From contig JAFECP010000042.1 of the NCBI GenBank assembly GCA_018242105.1, positions 1-33,716 of the forward strand: a stretch of DNA of 33,716 bases. The letters run 5' to 3'. Positions 26,682 to 33,716 of the stretch are shown piece by piece. Below the pieces are notes generated by a model. That model made no database searches. It was not told the origin of the DNA and saw only the letters and a list, made by a program, of their open reading frames with translations. The stretch comes from Pseudomonadota bacterium. Lineage in GTDB: Bacteria > Pseudomonadota > Alphaproteobacteria > Micropepsales > Micropepsaceae. Positions within the stretch are counted from its first letter, which is position 1, and each line of letters starts with the position of its first letter. A program made the translations under genes and the position numbers.

Positions 26682-26707
26682 CGCATGAGGGCATTGCAGC
26701 CCATGCG
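26682..26707. repeat. Inverted repeat after the TetR gene
   Basis: CGCATG-GGC on the left (with a 2-base AG insert) pairs with GCCCATGCG on the right around a 6-base loop. It could form a hairpin 20 bases after the tetR stop. It lacks a T run, so an intrinsic terminator role is uncertain. Confidence 0.4.
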
Positions 26708-26726
26708 GCGCGAAAATTCTTGAACC

Positions 26727-26742
26727 GATAGCGATCGATACA
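26727..26742. promoter_or_regulatory. Possible second, degenerate TetR site before the DoxX-like gene
   Basis: The right arm CGATACA (26736-26742) is identical to that of the palindrome at 25990-26005. The left arm GATAGCG matches TGTATCG at only 4 of 7 positions; the 2-base centre spacing is kept. It lies 68 bases before the DoxX-like start. Confidence 0.35.
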
Positions 26743-26810
26743 TAAATCACCCCGCGAAGAGACATTTCCGAAAGATGCGCGTGGGGCGCGCGTCGGGTGC
26801 CGAGGGTGTT

Positions 26811-27152
26811 ATGGCTGATCCTGATTTTTCCACATTCATCGCCTGGGTACTCGCCGCGCTGTTCGCGGTGAGCGCGCTTGTCCACCTGGCCGGTCTGCGC
26901 TTTATCCGCGAAGCTTATGAGCGCTGGAATTTCGCCCCGAAGTTTTACCGCGTAACCGGCGGCATCGAATTGCTGGCGGCGGCGTTCCTCGCCAACCCGA
27001 TCACCCGTATCTGGGGCATCGCGCTGGCGGCGCTCACCATGTTCGTCGCGGTCGTGACGCTGCTGAACAACAAGCAATACGCCTATACGGTGCCGGGCAT
27101 TCTGGTGATGATCGCGCTGATTCCGGCCTCGCTGTCCGCTGCGGCATTCTAA
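26811..27152 (+). CDS. DoxX-like small membrane protein
   Basis: The 113-residue protein has four hydrophobic segments: about 8-29 (FIAWVLAALFAVSALVHLAG), 46-61, 65-83 and 93-112. The arrangement and the GGIELLAAAFL segment after a charged loop (YERWNFAPKFYRVTGG) fit the DoxX-like family, whose members are mostly uncharacterised and sometimes linked to oxidative stress. ATG at 26811 follows GAGGG with a 4-base spacing; the frame is open 12 codons upstream. It ends 2 bases from the stop of the convergent heavy-metal RND permease. Its place after TetR and near OsmC suggests a small stress-response group. Confidence 0.78.
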   Translation: MADPDFSTFIAWVLAALFAVSALVHLAGLRFIREAYERWNFAPKFYRVTGGIELLAAAFLANPITRIWGIALAALTMFVAVVTLLNNKQYAYTVPGILVMIALIPASLSAAAF

Positions 27153-27154
27153 AG

Positions 27155-30100
27155 TCAGACTTCCAGCCGGTCGTCGGGCCGCGCCGCCAGCGCATAGAGC
27201 GCTGGCATCAGGAACACGCTGATCGCAAGCCGCGTGATAAGCCCGGCCACGATGACCAGCGCGAACGGCCGTTGCGAATCCGTGCCCACACCCGTTGCCA
27301 AAGCGGCGGGCAGCAATCCCAACGCCGCGACCAGCGCCGTCATCATGATTGGGCGCAACCGCAGAATCGCGCCTTCGCGGATCGCGTCGTTGAGCGCCAT
27401 GCCGCCGCGGCGAAGTTCGTTGACATAAGAGATGTAAACGACAGCCGTCAGCACCGAGACGCCGAACAACGCCAGGAATCCGACGCCGGACGATACCGAA
27501 AATGGCGTGCCGGTGATCCACAAGGCGGCGAACCCGCCCACCGGCGCCGACAGCAACACGCCCAGAACCGTGATGAACGGGAATTTGAAATTGCTGTAGA
27601 GCACGAACAGCAGAAGAAAGATCAGGAACAGCGTCAGCGGCAGGATGATCGCCATCTGATGGCTTGAGGCGGTGTATTCGGTGTATTCGCCGCCCCAGTC
27701 CAGGCGATAGCCTTGCGGCATGGAAACTTTCTGGCCGACGAGCTTGATGGCGTCGTTCACCGCATCGGCGAGGTCGCGCCCTTCCACCGAGAACTGCACG
27801 CCGATATAGCGCGAATTGTTCTCGCGGTAGATAAACGACGCGCCATTCGTGACCTGGATGTCGGCGAATTCCTTGAGCGGAATCTGCTGGCCGCCCGGCG
27901 TCGCCACCGGAATGTTGCCGATCTCATCCGGGTTGTCGCGATACTGGCGGTCGAGGCGGACGACGAGATCGAACTCCTTTTCGCCCTGCACCACTTGCGT
28001 CGCCGTATCGCCGCCGATGGCCGTTTGAATCAGGCTGTTGATGTCGGCGACGTTGACTCCATAGCGCGCGATCTTGGCGCGATCGATCTTGATGGTCAGG
28101 CTGGGTTGTCCCAGTTCCTGCACCAGCGTCACATCCGTGATGCCGCGCACCTGCCCCAGCAGCTTCTTTATCGCGCCGCCTTTCTGTTGCAGCGTCCTCA
28201 GATCGGGCCCGAAGATCTTCACGGCCAGCGCGCTTTTCAATCCGGTTTCCGCTTCGTCCACCGCGTCTTCGGCCGGCTGCGTGTAGTTGAAGATGATGCC
28301 CGGAAATTGCTCCAGCTTGGCGTCGATAGCCTTGATCAGCGCGGGCTTGGTGCGATAGGGCCCGGTCCATTCCGAATAGGGTTTCAGGCCGACATAGAAT
28401 TCGACATTGAAAAAGCCCGTTGCGTCCGTGCCGTCATCCGGGCGGCCAAGCTCGGATGCGACGGTGGTGACCTGCGGGAACGAACGCAGGATGGCGCGCA
28501 CCTTCGGCGCGATCTTCGCCGATTCATCGAAGGAGATAGTGTAGGGCATCGTCGCGCGCACCCATAGCGCGCCTTCATCCAGTTGCGGCATGAACTCCGC
28601 ACCGATGAACGGAATGAGCAGCAGCGACAGGGCCAGCAAGCCGGCCGACACGAATGTCGTCCCCCATGGGCGGGCGAGGCAGAAATCCAGCCCATCGGCA
28701 TAAGCGGATTTAATCGCTTCGAACGCCGCGTTGCGCCGCTCCGTCACGCCGTTGCGCATGAACCAGGAACATAGAACCGGCAGCAAGGTCAGCGTCACGA
28801 TCAGCGAGCCGACCAGCGCGAACACCATCGTGTCCGCCATCGGCTTGAACAAGACGCCCGACGGCCCCGACAGAACGTAGATCGGAAGAAAGCTGACCAC
28901 GATCACGGCCACCGCGTAGAATAGCGGCCGGTCCACTTCCGCCGCCGCGTCCTTGATGATCTCGATAATGCTGCGCGACGATCCGCGGTGCAGGGCGATC
29001 TGGCGGAAGATATTTTCCACCATGAAAATGGCGCCATCCACCAGAATTCCGAAATCCACCGCGCCAATGGACAGCAGATTGGCCGAAGCGTTCTGGATAT
29101 CCAGGCAAACGAACGCGAACAGAAGCGCCAGCGGAATGGTGATCGCCACGATCATCCCGGCCCAGAAATCATACAGGAAGAATATGAGGACCACGACGAC
29201 GAGGAACATGCCGCGCAGCAGATTGTCCTCCACGATCTTCGTCGTCAGCGCGATCAGATCGCTGCGGTCGTAGAAGGGATGTATCTTCACATCCTTGGGC
29301 AGGATCTGCTCGTTGAGCTCCTTGGTCTTGGCTTCGACCCGCTTGAGCACGTCCTGCGTCTTCTCGCCGGTGCGCATCAGAACGACGCCTTCCACCGCAT
29401 CGTCCTGATTTTCATAGCCGAACTCGCCAAGACGCGGCGCGATGCCGATGACCACCCGGCCAACGTCTTTCACCAGAACCGGAATGCCGTTGTGGACCGC
29501 CAGCACGACATTGCCGATGTCATCCACCGTGGCGAGGCGGCCTTCGCCGCGAACGTAGTAGAACTGCCCGCCCTGCGAATAGAACCCGCCGCCAGCGTTG
29601 GCGTTGTTGGCGGCCAGCGCGGATTCCACCTGTGAAACCGAAAGCCCCAGCCCCGCGATGCGCGCGGGATCCAGCAGCACCTGATACTGCATTTCGCCGC
29701 CGCCGAAACCGGAGTCATCCGCCACGCCGGGAACGGACCGGAACGCGGGCTCGATCGTCCAATCCTCGAACGTCTTCAATTCCATCGCGGAGCGGTCGGG
29801 GCTTTGCAGCACATAGCGGTAGATAAGCCCGGAAGGAGACGTCAGCGGCGAGACCGAGGGCGCGACGCCATCCGGAAGGGAAAGATCGCCCATGCGGTTG
29901 AAGACCTGCTGGCGCGCGAAATAATTGTCCGTGCCTTCATCGAAGGTCAGCGTGACGTCGGACAATCCATAGAGCGAGATCGAGCGCACTGTCGCCATGT
30001 GCGGAATTCCATTCATCCCCCGCTCGACAGGAACGGTGATGAGCCGCTCCACTTCCTCTGCGGCGTGACCGGGCCATTGGGTCACGATATCCACCATCGG

Positions 30101-30280
30101 CGGCGAAAGATCGGGATAGGCGTCCACCGGCAGCCGGTTCAATGCCCGCGTGCCCGCGACCAGAAGCACCGCCGTCATCAGCAGGACAAGAACGCGCTGC
30201 CCCAGCGACGACGCCACGATGCGGTTCATGACCGAAGCGGCGCGCAGCGGCGCTTCGGTGGGAGGAAGATGCTCGCTCAT
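27155..30280 (-). CDS. Heavy-metal RND efflux permease (CzcA/CusA family)
   Basis: The 1041-residue permease has the HME hallmark in TM4: AVDFGILVDGAIFMVENIF with D409, D415 and E422, the acidic residues needed for proton-coupled metal transport in CzcA. The N-terminus shows LPVDAYPDLSPPMVDIVTQWPG and VPVERGMNGIPHMATVRSIS. It should export divalent or monovalent metal ions from periplasm or cytoplasm through the adaptor and outer-membrane channel. The metal cannot be read from sequence alone. The ATG overlaps the adaptor stop by four bases. It is the last gene of the DUF2946-like, NodT, adaptor, permease series. Confidence 0.94.
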   Translation of the reverse strand: MSEHLPPTEAPLRAASVMNRIVASSLGQRVLVLLMTAVLLVAGTRALNRLPVDAYPDLSPPMVDIVTQWPGHAAEEVERLITVPVERGMNGIPHMATVRSISLYGLSDVTLTFDEGTDNYFARQQVFNRMGDLSLPDGVAPSVSPLTSPSGLIYRYVLQSPDRSAMELKTFEDWTIEPAFRSVPGVADDSGFGGGEMQYQVLLDPARIAGLGLSVSQVESALAANNANAGGGFYSQGGQFYYVRGEGRLATVDDIGNVVLAVHNGIPVLVKDVGRVVIGIAPRLGEFGYENQDDAVEGVVLMRTGEKTQDVLKRVEAKTKELNEQILPKDVKIHPFYDRSDLIALTTKIVEDNLLRGMFLVVVVLIFFLYDFWAGMIVAITIPLALLFAFVCLDIQNASANLLSIGAVDFGILVDGAIFMVENIFRQIALHRGSSRSIIEIIKDAAAEVDRPLFYAVAVIVVSFLPIYVLSGPSGVLFKPMADTMVFALVGSLIVTLTLLPVLCSWFMRNGVTERRNAAFEAIKSAYADGLDFCLARPWGTTFVSAGLLALSLLLIPFIGAEFMPQLDEGALWVRATMPYTISFDESAKIAPKVRAILRSFPQVTTVASELGRPDDGTDATGFFNVEFYVGLKPYSEWTGPYRTKPALIKAIDAKLEQFPGIIFNYTQPAEDAVDEAETGLKSALAVKIFGPDLRTLQQKGGAIKKLLGQVRGITDVTLVQELGQPSLTIKIDRAKIARYGVNVADINSLIQTAIGGDTATQVVQGEKEFDLVVRLDRQYRDNPDEIGNIPVATPGGQQIPLKEFADIQVTNGASFIYRENNSRYIGVQFSVEGRDLADAVNDAIKLVGQKVSMPQGYRLDWGGEYTEYTASSHQMAIILPLTLFLIFLLLFVLYSNFKFPFITVLGVLLSAPVGGFAALWITGTPFSVSSGVGFLALFGVSVLTAVVYISYVNELRRGGMALNDAIREGAILRLRPIMMTALVAALGLLPAALATGVGTDSQRPFALVIVAGLITRLAISVFLMPALYALAARPDDRLEV

Positions 30281-31434
30281 TGGCTTTGCATGAATTGAAC
30301 GAAGATCGCGCCATCGACGACGATCTTTTCGCCGGCTTTCAAGCCCTGGGTGATGTCGTTGCGGCTGCCCGATCTGTAACCGAGGGTCACATGCCGCCGC
30401 GCAAAGCTTCCGTCACGCTGGACGACATAGACGAACGGCAGGTTCTCATCGTCGCGCAGGATCGCGGAGGCAGGCACAAGAAGCCCGGTGCTCGCTTGCC
30501 TGGCCTGGATGTGCACCCGCACATACATCTGCTTCTTCAGAATCTCGCCGGGATTCGCCACGGCAACGCGCACGGTCACCGCGCGTGTATCGGAGTTCAC
30601 CAGCGCCGCGATGTTCTCGACTTTTCCGGGCAGGCCTTGTGCGCCGCCGTCCACTTCCACCTGCGCGCTGTCGCCGGTATGCACCGAAGACAGATCGGCG
30701 CCGAAGATCTGCGCCATGACCCACATGCGTGACAGGTCGGCCACGGTGAAGCAGGCGGTGCTGCCTGCCTGCAGAAGCTGGCCGGGCGAAACGAGTTTTT
30801 CCACCACCGTTCCGGCGATGGGCGAGCGGATCGCGCCTTCGATATGCGCGATCGGCCGTCCTTTGCGCACATCGGCGATGATCTTCGGATCGACGTTGAG
30901 GGACATCAATGTCTGCAACGCGGCATAGCGGTCTGCCTCGGCGCTGGCGGCATCGGTTTGCGCCTGCTCGGCTTCGCGCCGCGCCACGCCCTGATGCGCC
31001 AGAAGATCCTTGTCCATATCGGCCAGTTCGCGCGTGGTCTTGGCGGTGACGAGCGCCTTGCGATAGGCGCCGATGGCCGCCGCGAAGTCCGGCGAATCCA
31101 CCGCCGCCAGCTCTTGCCCTTTTCGGACCCGATCGCCCGGATTGACGAGCAGCCGGGACACGGGGCCGGAGATGGGCGCCAGCACGCTCGTCGCCTGATC
31201 GTTGTCGAAATCCACTACGCCCGTGGTGTCGATCGTCTTGTGGAATGTGGTCTGCGCGACGGTGAATATCCTGATGTGCCGGCGCTGCGCGTCCGTCAAC
31301 GTCACATTGCTCACCTTGGTGTCGCTCTGCGATTTGTTGCCTGGCGAACATGCGGCCAACGGCGCCACACCCGCCAAGGCAAGGATGGCGAGCCCAAATA
31401 CCCGCGCGCGCGGCGTTAGAGTTTTTCTTTTCAT
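30277..31434 (-). CDS. Heavy-metal RND periplasmic adaptor (CzcB/CusB type), lipoprotein
   Basis: The 385-residue protein has a lipoprotein signal ending PLAAC (C29). It continues with TLTDAQRRHIRIFTVAQTTFHKTIDTTGVVDFDNDQ and the lipoyl half APISGPVSRLLVNPGDRVRKGQELAAVDSPDF. A helical hairpin follows (TTRELADMDKDLLAHQGVARREAEQAQTD), then the second lipoyl half GAIRSPIAGTVVEKLVSPGQLLQ and a beta-barrel. This is the CzcB/CusB layout. The ATG at 31432-31434 overlaps the NodT gene stop (ATGA) and follows AAGGACGACCG; an earlier in-frame start would bury the signal peptide. No His-rich metal-binding N-terminus is visible. Confidence 0.93.
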   Translation of the reverse strand: MKRKTLTPRARVFGLAILALAGVAPLAACSPGNKSQSDTKVSNVTLTDAQRRHIRIFTVAQTTFHKTIDTTGVVDFDNDQATSVLAPISGPVSRLLVNPGDRVRKGQELAAVDSPDFAAAIGAYRKALVTAKTTRELADMDKDLLAHQGVARREAEQAQTDAASAEADRYAALQTLMSLNVDPKIIADVRKGRPIAHIEGAIRSPIAGTVVEKLVSPGQLLQAGSTACFTVADLSRMWVMAQIFGADLSSVHTGDSAQVEVDGGAQGLPGKVENIAALVNSDTRAVTVRVAVANPGEILKKQMYVRVHIQARQASTGLLVPASAILRDDENLPFVYVVQRDGSFARRHVTLGYRSGSRNDITQGLKAGEKIVVDGAIFVQFMQSQ

Positions 31435-32954
31435 CGGTCGTCCTTGGCCAAATCTGTGTGGTGCCACCAGCCGCCGCCGAGCGCCTGGAAAAGCGCCGCC
31501 GTATCGGCGTAGCGATTGGCCTGAGCCTGTATGAGTGCGATGCGGGCTTGCTGATAGGTCTGTTCCGCGGTCAGCAGCGAGAGATAACCCGCATAACCGT
31601 CGCGATATTGGCGCTGCGACAGATCCAGCGTCACCTTCGCCGCGTCCAAGGCGTTGGCTGCCGCTTTCAACGCTTCGGCATCCTGCTGAAGCGCTGTCAG
31701 GGTATCGGCGACGTTCTGAAACGCCGTCAGAACCGCGCTGCGATATTGCTCCGCGGCCTGCGTGTAGTTTGCACGCGCGGCGCGCTCCTGATGCAGCAAT
31801 GCGCCGCCCTGGAATATCGGCGCCGTCAGCGCGGCGCCGATATTCCAGAATTCCGTGCCCGGCGTGAAAAGTTGGCTCATCGCCAGCGCGGTGCTGCCGG
31901 CATTGGCGGTTAGCTGGATGTTCGGCAGGCGGTTCGCAACGGCGACGCCGATCTGTGCGCTCGCCGCGTGCAGATTGGCTTCGGCCTGGCGCACATCCGG
32001 GCGCTGCTCCACCAGCGCGGACGGCAGACTCAGCGGAATGTCCTGCGGCAGTTGCAGGCTGGCGAGTTCGAACTTCTCCTGTGGCATCTGGCTGGGAAAC
32101 TGGCCGGTCAGCACAGCCAACTGATCGTGAAGTTGCGCAAGCTGTTTGACGAGCGGCGGCAGCCCTGCCGCGGTTTGCGCGAGCTGCGATTTCTGCGCGG
32201 CGAGATCGAGGCCGCTCGCGTATCCTTTATCCAGTTGATACTGCAGAATGCGCACCATATTCGTATCGATGCCGATCAACTGATGCGTTGCGTCGATCTG
32301 CGCCTGCGCCGCCGCTTCCTGGATCGCCGTCACGACGACATTCGATGTCAGCGTCGTGTAAGCCGCGAACATCTGGAAGCGGACGGACTTCTCCTGTGCT
32401 TCCAGCGATTCCACCGTGCGGCGATTGAGGCCGAAAACATCGGGCGCATAGGAGACGCTGACCTGTGGCGTGAACAGGTTGTAGAGGAAGGCATTGTTGC
32501 TGGGCACAGGCGCGAGCGCGCCGGGCGGATTCTGCACGCGGCTGGCGGAGAATCCCGCCGACACATTGGGGAAATAAGCGCCGCGCCCCGCCGCTGTATT
32601 TTCCCGTGCGGCGCGCAGCGCCGCTTGCGCGGCCTTCAGATCGTGATTGTTCGCCAGCGCCTGCGTTATCAGATCGTTGAGCGGCTTGGAGTGGAAGAGC
32701 GCCCACCAATCCGCAGGAATGTCGCCGCCTTCCGCGAAATGCTGCGCGCCGCCGCCCGCAACATTAGGGGTTGCAGCGGTGGTTGAAAGCGGCGCTGCGG
32801 TGTAGCTCTTCACATCGGGGGGGGCGGGCTTCTTGTAATCCGGCCCCACCGCGCAGCCCGCAACCAGAGCCGTCATGGCCGCAATGCAAGCGGCCGCGCG
32901 CAACGATGACGAAAAGACGAGCGGCAAGCTCTTTGCTCTCCTCACATGCGCCAT
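31431..32954 (-). CDS. NodT-family outer-membrane efflux lipoprotein
   Basis: The 507-residue protein has a lipoprotein signal ending ALVAGC (C34) followed by AVGPDYKKPAPP, the classic NodT mature start. It has two outer-membrane efflux repeats, with LNDLITQALANNHDLKAAQAALRAAREN in the first and RPDVRQAEANLHAASAQIGVAVANRLPNIQL in the second. The start at 32954 follows GGAG with an 8-base spacing; the frame extends 90 codons upstream without signal or family features. It supplies the channel for the adjacent adaptor and heavy-metal permease, and could also serve the channel-less RND systems of this window. Confidence 0.92.
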   Translation of the reverse strand: MAHVRRAKSLPLVFSSSLRAAACIAAMTALVAGCAVGPDYKKPAPPDVKSYTAAPLSTTAATPNVAGGGAQHFAEGGDIPADWWALFHSKPLNDLITQALANNHDLKAAQAALRAARENTAAGRGAYFPNVSAGFSASRVQNPPGALAPVPSNNAFLYNLFTPQVSVSYAPDVFGLNRRTVESLEAQEKSVRFQMFAAYTTLTSNVVVTAIQEAAAQAQIDATHQLIGIDTNMVRILQYQLDKGYASGLDLAAQKSQLAQTAAGLPPLVKQLAQLHDQLAVLTGQFPSQMPQEKFELASLQLPQDIPLSLPSALVEQRPDVRQAEANLHAASAQIGVAVANRLPNIQLTANAGSTALAMSQLFTPGTEFWNIGAALTAPIFQGGALLHQERAARANYTQAAEQYRSAVLTAFQNVADTLTALQQDAEALKAAANALDAAKVTLDLSQRQYRDGYAGYLSLLTAEQTYQQARIALIQAQANRYADTAALFQALGGGWWHHTDLAKDDR

Positions 32955-33075
32955 CCAGGAATCTCCAACGGGAATTGATGTGTACGATCGGTCCGCGCGC
33001 TGCGAACCGAAGTGCTGTGCAAGAATGGCGCGGCACCGCTTTCGCGGCGTGCTCCATACGCTCAGATGCGCGATG

Positions 33076-33447
33076 TCAGTGCTGGGGAGGCGCGCGGCTT
33101 TGCCAGCCATGCGTGCGGGTGACGGCGATCGCCTGCACCACGAGGCATAGCGCGATGCTCTGCACCCAGACGGGCAGCAGCAGCGCAGCGGCTGTTGGCG
33201 TGAGGAAGGCGCCCGTGTGCGCAACGGCCTGGCATAACGGACAGTCGGCCGGACTCTTGTTGTGGGGGTTATTGCTGTGCGATGGGGCCGCGCTGATCGC
33301 CGCCGGGCCGTTCAGCGATCCGCCATGGATATGCGTCTGGATGATGAAGGATTGCAGCGCGAAGGCCAGAACGGTGACGAATGCGAGAAGACGCGACGCA
33401 GTGCTCGTGCGCCGAATTTTCGAATGTCTCGCCGCGGCAACCTTCAT
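33076..33447 (-). CDS. DUF2946-like Cys/His membrane protein
   Basis: The 123-residue protein has an N-terminal hydrophobic segment (about 20-36), a His-rich stretch with QTHIHGG (37-43) and SHSNNPH (56-62), the motif PADCPLCQA (67-75) and a second hydrophobic segment (about 82-110). This layout fits the DUF2946 family, often found near metal receptors and exporters; function is not established. The paired cysteines (C69, C72) and histidines suggest binding of a soft metal in the periplasm. It lies 121 bases upstream of the NodT gene in the same direction, so it probably belongs to the same metal-response unit. The ribosome binding site is weak. Confidence 0.78.
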   Translation of the reverse strand: MKVAAARHSKIRRTSTASRLLAFVTVLAFALQSFIIQTHIHGGSLNGPAAISAAPSHSNNPHNKSPADCPLCQAVAHTGAFLTPTAAALLLPVWVQSIALCLVVQAIAVTRTHGWQSRAPPQH

Positions 33448-33716
33448 GAAACCCGCAATCGACCGGTCAGGCAGACTTTATGCACATCAACCGGAACTCC
33501 GCAAATCCGCGGAGAACCGTTGCGTATTGCTGGGCATAACGGGCGAGAACCCTTGGTGTCATCAGGCCGCACCGGCGAAAAACACCTGGCGCTTATCTGC
33601 AGAAGGCTGCGTCTCGCGAGAATAAGGCGCTGGCTGCGGGCGCTTTGCGCCCTATCCCCTTGAAAACTCTATCTTCCTACGCTCAAGAATAATTACTTGA
33701 CGACCGTAACGGTCAG
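33448..33716. other. Right-edge intergenic region with inverted repeats, no clear gene
   Basis: I see no convincing gene in these 269 bases. An inverted repeat with arms CGGAACTCCGC (33492-33502) and GCGGAGAACCG (33509-33519), 9 of 11 positions paired, lies 45 bases upstream of the DUF2946-like start. GGGCGC-TTT-GCGCCC (33638-33652) is a perfect hairpin without a T run. GACCGT-A-ACGGTC (33702-33714) lies at the edge. The last 24 bases could be the end (LTVTVVK, stop) of a minus-strand gene outside the window, but this is too short to call. Confidence 0.5.

Noticed and set aside
33638-33652. GGGCGC-TTT-GCGCCC hairpin as an intrinsic terminator
   Set aside because: No T run follows on either strand and no gene end is adjacent within the window.
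33448-33660. A metabolite riboswitch in the leader of the DUF2946-like gene
   Set aside because: I looked for cobalamin-, TPP- and SAM-type conserved boxes on the minus strand and found no convincing set.
33693-33716. Possible C-terminus (LTVTVVK and stop) of a minus-strand gene entering from the right edge
   Set aside because: Only seven codons are visible; that is too little to support a gene call, though a real gene there is plausible.

Overview
The window is dense, GC-rich proteobacterial chromosome. The gene content points to an alphaproteobacterium: a complete-looking aerobic phenylacetyl-CoA cluster, a fused E1 alpha/beta 2-oxoacid dehydrogenase, and many RND/NodT-type exporters. The exact genus cannot be fixed from sequence alone. 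Genes abut or overlap (ATGA and TGATG junctions), and no stretch over 300 bases lacks a gene.

Left third (1-8833): phenylacetate catabolism. A truncated paaA runs off the left edge, followed by paaI (minus), then paaG-paaZ-paaK (plus). Convergent to these is a minus-strand pair encoding a fused E1 and an E2 of a 2-oxoacid dehydrogenase complex. The TetR regulator (paaR-like) lies divergent from E1. Three related palindromes (AATnnACCG-N6-CGGTCAATT type) sit before paaA, between paaI and paaG, and between E1 and paaR. They tie the dehydrogenase complex to the phenylacetate regulon. The simplest reading is that the complex makes phenylacetyl-CoA from a 2-oxoacid such as phenylpyruvate, but this is inference.

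Middle (8830-16743): a minus-strand operon marR-tolC-emrA-emrB (MFS tripartite exporter) with a perfect 12-bp palindrome before marR. A periplasmic Ntn-hydrolase (penicillin acylase family) follows, then a divergent HutD-like gene and a 45-residue single-pass membrane peptide.

Right half (16891-33716): three RND export systems. The first is an AcrAB/MexAB-type pair without an outer-membrane partner, preceded by a terminator-like hairpin. The second is a CzcA/CusA-like permease with a short adaptor and an unusual TM4 motif. The third is a classical heavy-metal (DFG/DGA/EN) RND operon with NodT outer-membrane factor, adaptor and an upstream DUF2946-like Cys/His protein. Between the second and third lie an OsmC-like gene, a divergent TetR with a perfect operator-like palindrome, and a small DoxX-like membrane protein. 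A REP-like inverted repeat separates the first two RND systems.

No tRNA, rRNA, CRISPR array, insertion sequence or phage gene was seen.
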